Source of the DNA: Rhodocollybia butyracea
Taxonomy: Eukaryota > Basidiomycota > Agaricomycetes > Agaricales > Omphalotaceae
Direction: 5' to 3'
Assembly (NCBI GenBank): GCA_015501585.1
Contig: JADNRY010000055.1
Location: 186,001-250,000 of the forward strand
DNA length: 64,000 nt
The translations under genes and the position numbers were made by a program. How positions within the stretch are numbered: position 1 is the stretch's first letter; the number at the start of each line of letters is the position of its first letter. The notes under the pieces were generated by a model. It saw only the letters and a program-made list of their open reading frames with translations. It was not told the DNA's origin and did no database searches. Positions 34,066 through 46,332 of the stretch are shown here, one piece after another.

Positions 34066-34660
34066 AATAAGCCATAATGGTTGTGTCACAGGCTTGCGCT
34101 TTCTTTGCTCAGGTCTTTGTACCAGTAGTATTCAAAGATAATGCGAGAGTCGGAATTTACCAGTTGTCGTTGTGGAAATGAGCTACCTACCTACCTACCT
34201 ACCTCTGATACTTGACACTTGTGTAAGTGTAATCCAACTGGAAAACCAAGTAGTCTGCTCAGAAACATGTACTTGTGTCCGCGTACACAGACAAACTATC
34301 TCTTGGACTGAATACGGTCTGCGGTACACATATGACCTCAGAACAGACTGCCACATAGTGACTGCCGGCTGTATTGCTTTGTCCCAGTCCACAGTACGCC
34401 AGGTATCGGCGTTACCGTGCGTAGTTGTTTCCCCGAAAAGTGCGCCTAGCCTAAATTGTGATATGGTCAGTCAAAGCGGAAAATGTCCGATTACGTCCCC
34501 AATAAGGAATCAGACGCCCAGTCTTAGCACAGCCACAGCATGTTTTAACAGCTAATAAGCGTGCTCAATCAATAAATCCGATTTCATGATGCGAGTATAA
34601 ATTATTCTTATTCTTATACTTATACTCACCCGGTCAAATATGTCACCACATCCAACCGTT
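34066..34660. other. intergenic, no gene seen
   Basis: Contains a short CTAC microsatellite (about 34183-34204) and nothing else of note. Confidence 0.45.
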
Positions 34661-34902
34661 CTACAACTTTCGACAGCTATGTTTCTCCTTATCATGCTCC
34701 TTCCACCCATTCTCTGACATTCCTTCGAGCAAAAGTGATACTTGCTTCCGCAAGCCCCGGAACACCTTTGCCAGGTTGTACTACAGCTCCCACATGTAAA
34801 GCAGCGCATACACAGACCCATTTTCTTCGCATGAAGATCACGAGTCAGATCACGGAGTGCCCAAGTAAGTCCAGCGTTCAACGTCTCGACATCATGGTAC
34901 AC
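34661..34902 (-). CDS. small MYND-type zinc-finger protein
   Basis: About 80 residues starting MYHDVETLNAGLTWALRDLT. The zinc ligands follow the MYND pattern: CMRCFTCGSC, RCSGACGSKYHFCSKECQR. As written the frame then loses the end of the finger. One more G at the run complementary to 34706-34708 would give CQRMGWKEHDKEKHSCRKL, completing the Trp, His and final Cys of the motif, then stop at 34661. MYND fingers mediate protein contacts. An upstream exon may exist. The final part depends on the frame correction. Confidence 0.6.
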
Positions 34903-35209
34903 CTATGTAACTACATTCTAGGCGGGGACAAAATCTGTACCAAACATGTTGCCACATATATGCGTCTGGATTTTACACAAATGTATCTTCAAAGAATGAA
35001 AAAGTGTACCTCTAATTCTGGCGCTCGGGGTTGTTTCGAGCGTTGGGTGAGTATCACAGCGCCTTCCCTGACACATCAGAGAAAACAGGCTTCCTCGGTA
35101 GGGGATAGTTCCCTGAAGGCGTTCACGCTCCTATTTCGTTATTCCTTGAGGGCACGTGTTTTGGGACTTAGATGTAGAGTTGCCCGCCTAAGGCCAATCA
35201 AATAAATAA

Positions 35210-38200
35210 TCATTGATTAGTATTCCCATTCTCCTCTCCAGTGCTACTGTACTCTATTGTGACTGACACTTGAGTTTGAACTTGGATGTCGATTACATCT
35301 GGCGGTTTTAGATCCAGATATGGGATAAGAGGATCGACGTTTAAAACTTCTGTTATGACATCTATAAGATGGAGCGCATTAGTGTTTGTGAAGAGGGGTT
35401 TGACATTGAATACTTTTTATTTGAACCTCGTCAACTGCAGATGTTAGGTATATCTTTAGAGGCCGACCTGTTTTGTTGCGTAAGAGATACTGACCCGTGA
35501 TATATTCAAGCGCAGTGTTGTAATTGTTTCCCCCAACGTAATCAGGGAAGTATTTTACTGGCAAGTTAGAATCAGGGCGAGATATTTTCTGGGCAAACAA
35601 GTCTCTCTTGTTGAAAAAGAGCACCTAGTTGCAAGTTTGAACTGATCGGCCCTTTAAGAAAGACAGAGGGTATCTTACCATGGGCACATCAATGAACCAT
35701 TCTGAGTTTATTATCGATTCAAATACCGCTAAAGATTCCTGCATGTGGTTCTGTTTGTCAGATTGAAATTAGAGGAAGAGTATCCAGTACAAAATTGATT
35801 TCTTACTGCATCAGAGTCTTCAAACAACCCTCCATCATATTCATCCAAGGACCCCACAAAAATAATTATTCCTGCATCCTTGAAGTAGTGAATCCACTTT
35901 TTCCTCTCAGATCTTTGTCCACCAAAGTCAAGCAAAGTGAAGGATCCGCTTCCTTCCATAAGAAGGGGTGCTGGATGGATGCCTGTAGTCATTCTATAGC
36001 ATTGAGTTATATCCGCGTCGGATGGTAGATAATCTTTTGTCAGTATTCAAGGCAAGGCACGCAAAAAGTATTCGGCCTTGGCCTTGTTGATAATCCGATA
36101 ATAGTGCCAAAAATTCTGGCCCTTATCCTCAATTGACTTTAGAGCCTTTCTAGACACGAGTCGGAATTCAGATGATCTTTGCTGGGATTGTCATGATTTC
36201 AGTAGAGAATCGAGATATAGAAGATTAACTAGGGATGGCACACTTACAAGTATGGTCTTGTAATGAGTGAGTAGTTCTTCGTTCCACCCCACCGCACTAC
36301 CAATTTGTCGATAAGCACCCAAGATATTACCGATGACGGGTTCTATATATTCGGCGCGTTCGCTATCAGTGTAAGGATGTCCATGAACAGATGCTTTTAT
36401 AAATTGTTTCGTCAAGGTGGTCTGCCGATCGATTTATTTATGTCTCATTTTGTAGAAAGATAGTCCATTGGAAAGATACCTTTCCCAAATAGCCGGGCCC
36501 CAACAGTAGTATGTTAGGTTCCTGCCAATTTCTTTCGGAAAAGAATGTCTGTAATTGACATATTTTAGCGCTTGTACAGTTCCCTGACAATATCGGCTCA
36601 GCCTGAGATGGGAATATCGCAGTGGTGGGCGCGGGCTTCAAGTCCATCAGTACCCCTTGAAACTGGGCAATAGAAATAGCATCGTTCACAAGATCAAGGT
36701 TTTCAATCAAACCATGTCGTAGAAGACGCACCGGAAGTAGATGCATTGACCAGGGGTGTTTGAACTCCAGACTACTTGTATAAGTTTCAGTGAAAAAGAA
36801 GGTGATGTCGAGCTGTGTCATCAATCTGGAGAGTGCTGGACCTTTACTCAAAGAGATTGTTAATCCAAGAAATAATAAGAATGCAATATAAAGATCAGAT
36901 TCGAGCGTGGGACCTGTGTTGTAGGGCAAATTTGCCTTATAAGCATCCAAGCCTGCTTGACAGTATGTGTCCAGTTTTGTTCTATCATCTCCGTAAGGGC
37001 TGAGCAATCCTGTAGTGCTATATAGTACATTTAGGTTATGTTAGACGCTGACTTTACGCCTTAGGCCAAAGCGTCATTATCTTTCCCAAACGGACCATAT
37101 TAAATTGATTTATAATTCCTGGCTCGAAGAGAAGCCCCTATCGGTTCTCTCTTTGTGCCAGGTGAGTTACAAGGACTTGTATATTATTCTATTCACCTAT
37201 TGGTTCTCTCTTCGTGCCAGAATAAACTCATCTCAAGCCTTACCACTCTTAAGAGGTTATGGGCCCCGTTGCTCTCTAATTCACTGCACACAATAACAAC
37301 AACTCCTAATACCATGAGCAACGAAATGGATGAAACAAATGACGAGAAGAATTTCTATCGTCTCAAACTCACTCCTATTAAAGTCAACAACGACAGTACT
37401 AACAATTACACCGAGTTCAGACAAAAATCAAAGTTTGAACTCAAAGCTGCCGACTTCTGGTGCCATATCGATGGCCCTGACTATGACCCGCCGAATATCC
37501 CTGCGCTCGTATCCACTCAGATAATTCAGGCCATTGATGACATCGGAAATCCTATTTGAGCAACCGTTCCCGGTAACAAAGATGAAGTCGCTCAGGCGAA
37601 TATCGATGCACATTCCTGGCTTTCCACCAATAGAAAGGTACTCGCCATTATTGCAAGGGCAGTCCCTCACGGCAGAGGGCATATCATCCGCGACTGCAAG
37701 TCTGCTCGTGATGCGTGGATGGCTATCGAACAAGAATTTGAACCCTCCAACAATGCTACCGGTATAGCTATCAAGCACAAAATCATCGGCAACAAGTGTA
37801 ACATCGACGATGATCCTGTAAACTGGAGAGAAACCATGGTTGAACTCTATAATAAACTTCGAGACGTCAGCCCGACAACAATGCCAGACACAGAATTTGC
37901 CAGTCACCTAGTCACCCTTATGACTTTAGATAAAGATTGGGCCTTTTGTCGGAATCGCCTTTTGAAGAAGCTCAGGAAGGGTGCGATTAGCGGAAATCCT
38001 ATCTCCTCTGCCTTCGTAATTCAGGAGCTCAAGGAAGAAGAAGTCAATAGAAAGATTGCACCTTCCATAGTCCACGTTAACGCTATTGTCAACCGAAAGA
38101 AGGGGAAAGGAAAAAATCCGGCCACAGATTCTGTCCCCAGCGCATACTCTTCCATTCCCTTACAGCAACGAATCAGCAGCGGTCCTGGGCCCTCGACTTA

Positions 38201-41200
38201 TAATCGCAGACAGAACCGAGCGGACCGCCGCTCTGCTCTGTATAGTCCTAACCAGTCCAGGAATTTCAGGAGCCATCTCTTCTGCGAAAATCCTTACTGT
38301 GAAACACCTATTGGCCATAGCACCAACGAATGCTTTGCGTATAAAGGAGGAAGGGAAGGAAAGTACCCACCTCGTTACTCCGGGAAGAGAGACATGCACC
38401 TTCCTCTTGAAGCAAGGCTCTTGGGAAGAAGAAAGCTGATAAAAGATGGGCAGACTGAAGAGCCGGGGAGCAGATTCGCCGGAACAGCGGTAACCTCCAA
38501 CGATGGCGAAAACGAAGTAAATGCAAATCTAAACCCCCTCATCTATATGACGCAGATTCCAAACTACCCAGACGTGGACAACAACGACATAGACATTAAT
38601 GAGGAAGTTGTTATCAATTGTCATTGCCCTCAACGGAAACACCGTAAAAGATGACAGTGTCAATCATGACACTGGAGCTTCCCGCCATATCTTCCACAAT
38701 AGAAACCTTTTCCACGATTATATCGCTTTTGAAACTCCGCTTAACGTCTTTGGTTTCGGTTCAGCATTGTCCACCGCTGCAATAGGCAAAGGGAAAATTA
38801 TCCTCAATGCGAAGCTCAATAGAAAACTGCGACCCTTTTCAATTTCAAATGTTCTTCATATACCTTCAGCAAGATGCAACCTTATATCAGGGTCAAGACT
38901 AGACAAGAAAGGTGTCAAAACCACGACCGGTGAAGGCATAATCACTTACCTGACCTCCGCCAGTGAACCTTTTGCGAAAGGCAACATTGTTAACGACCTT
39001 TACAAGATGGAAGTTGTACCCATCCAACCCGCGGATCAGCAAGAAACATCTTCGCAATCAATGTTGATTGCATCAATGGTGCCTTCGATCACCGCGATGT
39101 TCGGTCCTGACGGCGAAACTGAGGCAAACCATCGCCTGGGTTTTACCACCGTCTAATGGGCCATATAGACGTTAAAGGGCTGCGGGATTCCACGACTGGA
39201 CTTCCCGCAAATATCGACAGTGTAAGAGTCGAAAACTGCCAGATCTGTGCCCTCGCTAACATTAAACGACTCAAATTTCCTCGCAACGCTACGAACCGTG
39301 CAACACGTCCCTTATTCCGCGTTCATTCTGACATCTGTGGTCCACTTCCTTTAGGATATGGCAACTTCAGATATTTCATCTCCTTCGTCGATGACTTCTC
39401 TCGGTTTATCATCATATTCTTTCTAAAATCCAAATCCGACGCTCTCAAATGCTTCATTCAATTCCGTACAGCAGCTGAAAAACAACTAGGTTACCAGATC
39501 GTGTTCTTACGCGTTGACAACGCTGGCAAATTGACAGAAGGTGCTTTCCGAGACTACTGTGCCAGCGAAGGCATCACCTATGAAAAGACTGTTCCCGATG
39601 CTTCTCAACAAAACGGCGTCGCAGAAAGGGTTAACCAAATCCTTGAGAGAATGTCCCGAGCTATGTTGGTCGACTGCGGCCTTTCTGCATGGTTTTGGCC
39701 TCTTAGTACTCAGGCTGGAGCGCACATCAAAAACCAAGTACCTCACTCATCCCTATCTGACAAACTCACACCGTTCTATGGGTGGTTTTGGGCGAAACCC
39801 GACCTCTCTCACCTCCGCCCTTTTGGTGCGCTTGTCACCTCAAGGAAGACAAACTCCGACCAGTTAAACAAGGCTGTTCCTCGAGGCGAACATGGAAGAT
39901 TTGTCAGCTACTCTCCCGATTCCAAGGGGTACTTAATTTGGTTCCCCGACTCGAAAACCATACGAGCGCGTCGAGATGTGGAATTCCATGGCTTTCCACA
40001 AAACCTGCCATCCCCACCGCTCTCAGAAATCCTCTGGGATGATCTTCATCTCCAAACAACGTCTTCTTTCAACGATGATCCTCGTCTTTTAGAAGAGCGC
40101 ATATCCTTACCACTAAACGAAGGCTCTGATGAGTACGTGCATCGTCTCACTCCTCTGTGATAACCCTAATTCCTTCCTGTTAGACCGCCCTCTGAATTGA
40201 CAACGTCTTCAGATGTAGATCTTCACGGAGAAGAGCTAAGGCACGTACACCGTCCCTTCCTATAAACCCTATCTAAATATTACTCTGCAGTCCTTCCTCC
40301 CTGACCATAGAGAGTCCGAGAGAAAAACAACGCATCGAGCCAAAAGTGTACGCAACGACGTCGCTAAAACTATAACCTACTAAAAACTTACTCTGCAGTA
40401 ATCCCTCTCAAACTATGAGTTCTGGAGATTTACAACGCATTGAGCTAAAAGATGCTGATGGTGACGTCCCTATGACCGATGGTCAACCTAGACGTTCTGA
40501 ACGTGCCACGCGCCTTCCTGCTCGTTACTGTGTTAACTTTGTCACGGCTACTTCTATGACCGGAGCACCCAACCCTATTCTCATGCAACTTCTGAACTCC
40601 CCCGACGACAATGAAATAGAGGTTGAATGTACAACAAATGATTTACATTTGCTCACACAATCTTTTGTCAACGCCGAATCCTTTGTAGGAGCTGCTCTCC
40701 ATGATCCAATCGATGACCCTTCTGAAAAAGACCCCCTTTCTATCCAACATGCAAAATCCTCTGTTTACTGGTCTCACTGGCTTGCTGCGATATACGAGGA
40801 GCTCGAATCGCTGAAGGCAAAAGGAGTCTATGAAGAAGTCGAGGACATCCCGCCAAACCGCAAGCCCGTCGGTTGTAAATGGGTACTACAAATAAAGAGA
40901 GACTGTGATGGTCTCATCTCTAGATTCAAGGCCTGTCTTGTCGCAAAGGGTTTCACTCAGATCCCCGGACAAGACTACAACTACACATTCGCTCCTGTAG
41001 CCAGGTGGGAATCCATCCGCACCGTTCTTGCTATTGTAGCAGAACACGACATGGAGCTTCGCCAGATCGATGTCAAAACCGCGTATCTCAACGGTCCACT
41101 CGATGAAGAAATTTATATGAAGAAACCTACTGGTACCGGTTCTGGATTTTGGCGACTGCGTAAAGGCTTATATGGCCTTAAGCAATCGGGGAGACAATGG

Positions 41201-43045
41201 TACTTAGAACTCAATACCAAACTTGAATCCATCGGATTCAAACGAACCGAATCCGATTGGAGTGTCTACGTCCACTTTAAAGGCAACAGCAAATCCATAA
41301 TAACAACGAGTGTTGATGACATGCTCATCGGCTCAATACCTCCCGCTGAATCAGACATAGTCATTCACCAACTCGAATCCCTATTCGACATAACAGACAA
41401 TGGCGAACCAACCTTCCACCTTGGTTGCAGCATAACCTGTGATAGAGAAAACAGAACTATTTGCCTTGACCAACACGCTTACATCGAATCGATCCTCCGC
41501 GAGTTTGGATTCAAACAATCCAAGCCAGTCTCAACTCCTATGGACCCTGGTACTCGGCTTTTCCCCTCAACGGAGCATCTTGCTCCGGAGGAGGAAATGA
41601 AAGTACAATCCTTTCCTTACACTGCCGTTGTCGGGAAGAGCATGTACCTGTGCACTTGCACCAGACCGGACATCGCCTACACTGTGCGGGAACTCGCAAG
41701 ATTCATGGCCACCTATGGGCCCACACATGTCACCGCAGCAAAGCACCTCCTCCGTTACCTCAAAGGGACGATCTCTTTCTCTCTATGGCTAGGACGAAAG
41801 AAGGTACACTACCCGTTTTTTCGGGCGCTGTCTGACTCCGACTGGGGTATGGGTGAAAGTCGGAAATCCGTCTCAGGATTCATCATCCTCATGAACGGCT
41901 CCCCGCTCTCCTGGAGCTCAAAACAGCAATCGGTTGTCGCGCTATCCTCATGTGAGGCCGAATATTTGGCCACAACTCACTGCGCAAAAGACGTCCTTTG
42001 GTTTAGAAACTTCTTTTCCGAGTTGGGATTTCCCCAGCAAGCTCCCACTTCCTTGTTCTGCGACAACCAAGGAACGGTCGCATGTACACATGACCCCCAC
42101 GCTCACAGCAAGATGAAGCACATTTCGATTCGGGAACACTTCATCCGTGACTGTATAGTCAAACGCCTCATCGACGTCATCTACGTGTCCAACAAAGAAA
42201 ACGTCGCTGACATATTCACGAAGCCACTCCACAGGACAATGCATAGGCAATGGGTTACGATGCTTGGCCTAGACGCCAGTCAAGGGGGGTGTTAGACGCT
42301 GACTTTACGCCTTAGGCCAAAGCGTCATTATCTTTCCCAAACGGACCATATTAAATTGATTTATAATTCCTGGCTCGAAGAGAAGCCCCTATCGGTTCTC
42401 TCTTCGTGCCAGGTGAGTTACAAGACTTGTATATTATTCTATTTACCTATCGGTTCTCTCTTCGTGCCAGAATAAACTCATCTCAAGCCTTACCACTCTT
42501 AAGAGGTTAAGCTTTACTTGAAGGTCTTGACTGATACCTTACATACCTTGGGTCACGAAAACACAATATCATTGATTTTAAAAGATCGTAGGACTCAGAT
42601 ATGGGCCAGTTGATGATAGCAGCCGCAAGATGCTGGAAGTCCATTCCTCCAACTATCCTCATAATCACTCGGAATGCTCGAGTTCAGATTGGAAGGCTAT
42701 ATATAGTTCTGTTTTTTTATTGTCAATTGGGAATAAGCTTAAGAGTATCCACGATGGATGCAGGAACTTCACGCACCGAGCCAGCTCCAGCAGGTCACTG
42801 TAAAGAGATTTGACATCGCTGGAATGTGTCATAGTGTCCTTTTGGCCAAGTGTAGCCTCAAGCTGAGCTAACCTCCGCTGTATGATAATAGCATTGACCC
42901 CGTTCACAACGGCAATTCCTACCTGTTTTATGGCTTTTCCAGAAAGAGCCCCGAGTCCAGGAATGGTCGAGGCGGATGTAAAGGTTCCTGTGCTAGTAAA
43001 GACGCTGCTGGTGTCAGTCGAGTCGGCATAGATGGATTCGCTCAT
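35210..43045 (-). CDS. G-alpha-like gene with N-terminal extension, intron-held copia
   Basis: Read leftwards from 43045. The first exons (42.5-43.0 kb) give an N-terminal region (PGLGALSGKAIKQVGIAVVN and MDFQHLAAAIINWPISESYD) not seen in classical G-alpha. After a 5.47-kb copia insertion the gene resumes near 37020 with TTGLLSPYGDDRTKLDTYCQ. The GTPase part follows: NILLLGPGYLGKTTLTKQF (P-loop, intact GKT), YRMTTGIHP (switch I), LDFGGQRSERKKWIHYF (switch II with catalytic Gln), LFFNKRDLFAQKI (NKxD) and TSAVD (TSA). The 3' end is uncertain: one splice leads to a tail ending at 35210, otherwise the frame stops near 35379. Some introns in 36.4-37.0 kb are unresolved. Signalling GTPase role inferred. 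Confidence 0.75.
37039..37254 (+). repeat. 5' LTR of copia 1
   Basis: 216 bp, TGTTAGACGCTGAC...CTCTTAAGA. It holds an internal short repeat (CGGTTCTCTCTT.GTGCCAG-like words twice). The boundary is set by the GGTTA duplication. Confidence 0.85.
37314..38654 (+). CDS. copia 1 Gag, in-frame stop
   Basis: Starts MSNEMDETNDEKNFYRLKLT. The copia Gag pattern is present: a gag N-terminal FRQKSKFELKAADFWCHIDG, later KSARDAWMAIEQEFEP, DEVAQANIDAHSW and a CCHC-like knuckle (CENPYCETPIGHSTNECFAY). A TGA at 37557-37559 interrupts the same frame after GNPI. Stop readthrough or a disabling mutation are both possible. The end overlaps the protease frame by 56 bp, with a +1 shift between them. Confidence 0.8.
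38599..40160 (+). CDS. copia 1 Pol: protease and integrase
   Basis: Protease signature NHDTGASRHIFHN near 38660, then LHIPSARCNLISGSRLD. Integrase begins FYHRLMGH (GAG-pre-integrase), with Cys pair CQICA and core HSDICGPLPLG, FISFVDDFSRF, LRVDNAGKL and NGVAERVNQILERM. The D,D,E triad can be traced. A frame break at 39138-39140 (GGG) separates the two; one more G rejoins them. The DNAGKLT core has Ala where Asn/Gly are more usual. Confidence 0.85.
40415..42295 (+). CDS. copia 1 Pol: reverse transcriptase and RNase H
   Basis: 626 aa. RVT_2 motifs in order: GCKWVLQIKRDCDG, ARLVAKGFTQIPGQDYNYTF-like (FKACLVAKGFTQIPGQDYNY), FAPVARWESIRTVLAIVAEH, LRQIDVKTAYLNGPLDEEIY, LRKGLYGLKQSGRQWYLELN and the catalytic TSVDDMLIG. 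RNase H follows: SDSDWGMGESRKSVSGFIIL, SSKQQSVVALSSCEAEYLAT and CDNQGTVACTHDPHAHSKMK. The frame is intact to the stop just inside the 3' LTR. Confidence 0.95.
   Translation: MSSGDLQRIELKDADGDVPMTDGQPRRSERATRLPARYCVNFVTATSMTGAPNPILMQLLNSPDDNEIEVECTTNDLHLLTQSFVNAESFVGAALHDPIDDPSEKDPLSIQHAKSSVYWSHWLAAIYEELESLKAKGVYEEVEDIPPNRKPVGCKWVLQIKRDCDGLISRFKACLVAKGFTQIPGQDYNYTFAPVARWESIRTVLAIVAEHDMELRQIDVKTAYLNGPLDEEIYMKKPTGTGSGFWRLRKGLYGLKQSGRQWYLELNTKLESIGFKRTESDWSVYVHFKGNSKSIITTSVDDMLIGSIPPAESDIVIHQLESLFDITDNGEPTFHLGCSITCDRENRTICLDQHAYIESILREFGFKQSKPVSTPMDPGTRLFPSTEHLAPEEEMKVQSFPYTAVVGKSMYLCTCTRPDIAYTVRELARFMATYGPTHVTAAKHLLRYLKGTISFSLWLGRKKVHYPFFRALSDSDWGMGESRKSVSGFIILMNGSPLSWSSKQQSVVALSSCEAEYLATTHCAKDVLWFRNFFSELGFPQQAPTSLFCDNQGTVACTHDPHAHSKMKHISIREHFIRDCIVKRLIDVIYVSNKENVADIFTKPLHRTMHRQWVTMLGLDASQGGC
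42290..42504 (+). repeat. 3' LTR of copia 1
   Basis: 215 bp, same ends as the 5' LTR. Begins right after the G-tract and is followed by GGTTA. Confidence 0.85.
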
Positions 43046-43521
43046 TGTGGTTGAAGTTTTGAAGCTGAAGTCCAACAATGATCGACATAACTTATAAGAG
43101 ATACAGTAGGACACAGCCTTTGTACTATCAATCAAAAACTGGGAGGTATCACATATTAGTATGCTGCACAGCAATGCGTTTAACCATTCTCAGATGATCA
43201 TGGTGTATAGCAGTGCATAGCCTACTCAAATGCGGTCATAGAGTTGCTATCCCTGGGGACCCCTTCGAAACCCAATTCTTGCCGTTGGAATAGCAGATGC
43301 TCATCATCCCGATTCAAAACTTGAAGTATTGGGTACGCACATCTCCGATAGTTGGCAGCTCAAAACCCCCCGAATGAAAGTGCTAAGATGGTAATGAATT
43401 GGGGTGTGCGATAAGCATTCGCTCTGTCAAACCTCAGCCACATGAGGGTTGTGTGCTGAACTACACTATACCAAACCACCCACGCAGTGAACACGAGTTA
43501 TCTCCTTCTCCTACAACAACG

Positions 43522-46332
43522 ATGACTCGGACAAAGGTACTTCTCTGGATTTCCCAACAATGAATTTTCTGACCATGCGATCCTGTTCTCTGACACACAC
43601 TCATATTTTAGATCATCAAACGGAAGGAAAGCAAAGTACAAAACGACGACGACGATCCGGCTGTACCGAGCAAAGGTGAACAAGCTCGCGAGACCGGAAA
43701 GATGCTTCTCGAAGTTCTGGAAGCAGTGGCACAACAAATACCTGTACCAGGCGTAGGTCTCGCTGTTAAAATGGCAAAAAATCTTATTCAGACGTGTGAG
43801 GCAAGTCTAGACAACTTCAGTAAGTTTGCTGCAGCTAACCATCTCTAGGAGAGTCATGCAACCTTGGAACAAGCGGAGGTGCTCAAGAAACGCGTCAAGA
43901 ATCTGGCGATAGTCCTTGTCAATGAATTGAAGCACAAAAAAGCCGAGGAAATCAAGGAGAAATCACGGCAGGACGTAGAGAAGTTATTCCAGTCTAAACT
44001 GGATGAGATCACATCACAAAACGCGCTTCGGGTGTTCCTATTTCGACGGCTGAATGAAGATAAAGTTCGAGGATGTGTGGATCGTTTGACAAATGCGTTG
44101 GAGAGCTTCAATGTGAGCGGATTCCTGATAATCGCTTTTTGTATTTCGATCATTTTTTCTTCAATCCCAACAGCTAGCATGTCATATCGAAAATGCCAAC
44201 GCGCTTGAGCATCTCTCTCAGCAAATTATTACATTCCATAAGCAGCAGAAAGTGACTTTGGACGACATTCAAAAGGTCGTTGAAAATATCGGGCAAGATA
44301 TGAAAGATGTCCGATCAATTCTCGCCAGGAAGAAGCACCAAAGTGGCAGTTCTAGCCCTAGACGAGGCAATATACCGCCCGCCCCACTTATTTTCTTCGG
44401 ACGTGATACTATCGTGAACAACTTTGCAGATACACTAGTCTCGAAGCAGAGCTGTATGGCGCGTATCTGCCTCCTGGGACCTGGAGGCATGGGAAAGACG
44501 TCAATACCCTGTGTAAAAGCCACTTCTGTATCCCTGTTCAAGGACACTCTTTACGATTCTCTTGGGGTATCTACCAACACTGGAGACCCAGTTTCTGATA
44601 TCATACAAGAGCTGGAGTCTTCGCCGTCTCCTGTCATTCTCTTGCTCGACAATTTTGAAACTTCTTGGAACCTCGATAGTCAGCAAGAGGTACAGGAAAC
44701 CCTTTCGCAGCTTGCAAAGCTTCCGCATATTGCTCTCTTTGTCACGATGCGGTCATCTGAACCACCCGGGAATGATATTCTCTGGGAGTCCGTCCATCTG
44801 GAGGCTATCGATAGGGAATCATCGTTTCGCATCTATACTGAGATTGATTCAGCCGGAAGTAAAGATCCTGAGCTGACCTCGTTGCTGGACGAAGTTGGAC
44901 ATATGCCATTGGCTGTTACATTAATGGCAAGACTCGGAAAGAGAATGGGATCCTCGCCAGCAGTGCTTCTCGATCTATACAAAGAAGCCCTTTATTGGAC
45001 CTCGGAAGGAGCGCAGAACAGAATATGGATATTTGTATACGCTTATCGGTTGAGAGTCGGCCCATGAAGGACTCTCCCGATGCGGCAAAATTACTTGCTA
45101 TACTTGCACTGTTACTTGTAGGGACTACGTTGAAAGCCTTGTGCCAATGGTGCGCGCGTGATATAGTGCCCAGAGCCACCATTACTTCAGGGCTAGGGAC
45201 GCTGCTTGACACCTCTTTGGTGGAGAAGCGGGAAGGGACCTTTGTTGTTCTCCCAGTAGTCCGCTCATATATTCTCGATCCTAAACGGTTCCCTAAAAAT
45301 ATTCGGGAGTCGATAATCGATAATGCATGCATGTTTCTCAAGGAGCATAATGCATCTCCAGGAGAAACCAGCTATCTAACCCACTTGCGTGCTCGTTCTT
45401 TGGAGGAAACGAATCTACAAAGAATTCTTTTGGAAACAACTCTACCTGATCCGAAGATTATTGACGCTCTCCTTATCCTATCGGGGCACCAGCAGTGCAC
45501 CCGCCCACGTATGGAGGTTGTTCAACATGCCTTAGAACTCTCAAAAAAGGCTAAGGACCAGAAGTTGTACACGGAAGCTTTATATTGGAATGGTCGAAAT
45601 CTGCTCGGCATCGATCATTTCGAGGAGGTCATGGAGCAGTTTCGACTTGCGCGGAAAATATTTTTCTATGCATCAGAACCAAAAGGCGCTGCTAAAGCCC
45701 TGTACTGGATTGGCTCTGTACCTGGTTACATCACGGGCGAGCTGAACAGAAACGACCTTGAGAATGCAGCAGAGGAGTTCCAATCGTTAAGCGATCCAAG
45801 AGGAATAGCAATTTGTCAGACACGGCTGGCATATATATGGGGTTCTCAACCCGTTCCAGCCCTCGTTGAAATCCGAGAATTCTGCATTTCTAACGATTTG
45901 TTGCTGGAACAAGCAGAATGCATGACGCATCTATCATGGGCCTACAAATACAGTGGAAAGCTTAAAGAGGCTAAGAAATGGGCTTTAACTTCTCTGGAAG
46001 AATGGAAACGCGTAGATGGTCAGGCCCATGGCACACTTGCTACACTTGGGGAAATATGCATTTCTCTAGGTGACTATGACGAGGCTGTGGAATACTTGAA
46101 GGAAAACTTAAAGGAAAAGAAGGCTTATGGGAGTCTGTTTGATATCGCTGGCACGCTGTTTCAGTTAGGACGGGTTTGGATGAAGAAAGGACGCAATGAA
46201 GATGCTCGGGCAGCATTCGCGGAAACACTCAGATACCACGAAATGTTCAAGGGATCGTGGAAAACTCCAGCAATTCAAAAGGCCTGCACATTTTACTTCG
46301 ACAAATTGGAAGATGCCTTCCAGAGAGCCTAA
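43522..46332 (+). CDS. fungal NLR-like protein: helical N-terminus, NTPase, TPR-like repeats
   Basis: Putative intracellular immune or heterokaryon-type receptor. Exon 1 is 15 nt (MTRTK). Exon 2 carries a possible membrane-active helix (VAQQIPVPGVGLAVKMAKNL); its intron (43801-43848) has a GC donor. Exon 3 is coiled-coil-like. The NTPase has Walker A LLGPGGMGKTS, Walker B SPVILLLDNFE and a later MPLAVTLMARLG block. Sequence between GKTS and PCVKATSVSLFKDTLY seems short by roughly 25 residues. The frame breaks near 45020-45040, where ALYWTSEGAQN should pass to MDICIRLSVESRP. The C-terminal half has TPR-like repeats (GDYDEAVEYLKENLKEKKAY). Divergent from the G-alpha gene, 476 bp apart. Confidence 0.85.

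Larger units (their letters stand above)
37039..42504 (+). mobile_element. Ty1/copia LTR retrotransposon 1
   Basis: LTRs of 216 and 215 bp flank gag and pol in copia order (protease, integrase, RT, RNase H). A 5-bp GGTTA duplication borders it (37034-37038 and 42505-42509). The LTRs differ by three substitutions and one indel, so the insertion is fairly young. The polypurine tract CAAGGGGGG lies just before the 3' LTR. Primer site GGTTATGGGCCCCG follows the 5' LTR. It lies antisense inside an intron of the G-alpha gene. Gag has an internal stop and pol has frame breaks, so it is probably not autonomous as written. Confidence 0.95.

Noticed and set aside
34183..34206. CTAC repeat as a possible CRISPR-like or structured array
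   Set aside because: Simple microsatellite without spacers; no CRISPR signal anywhere, as expected for fungal DNA.
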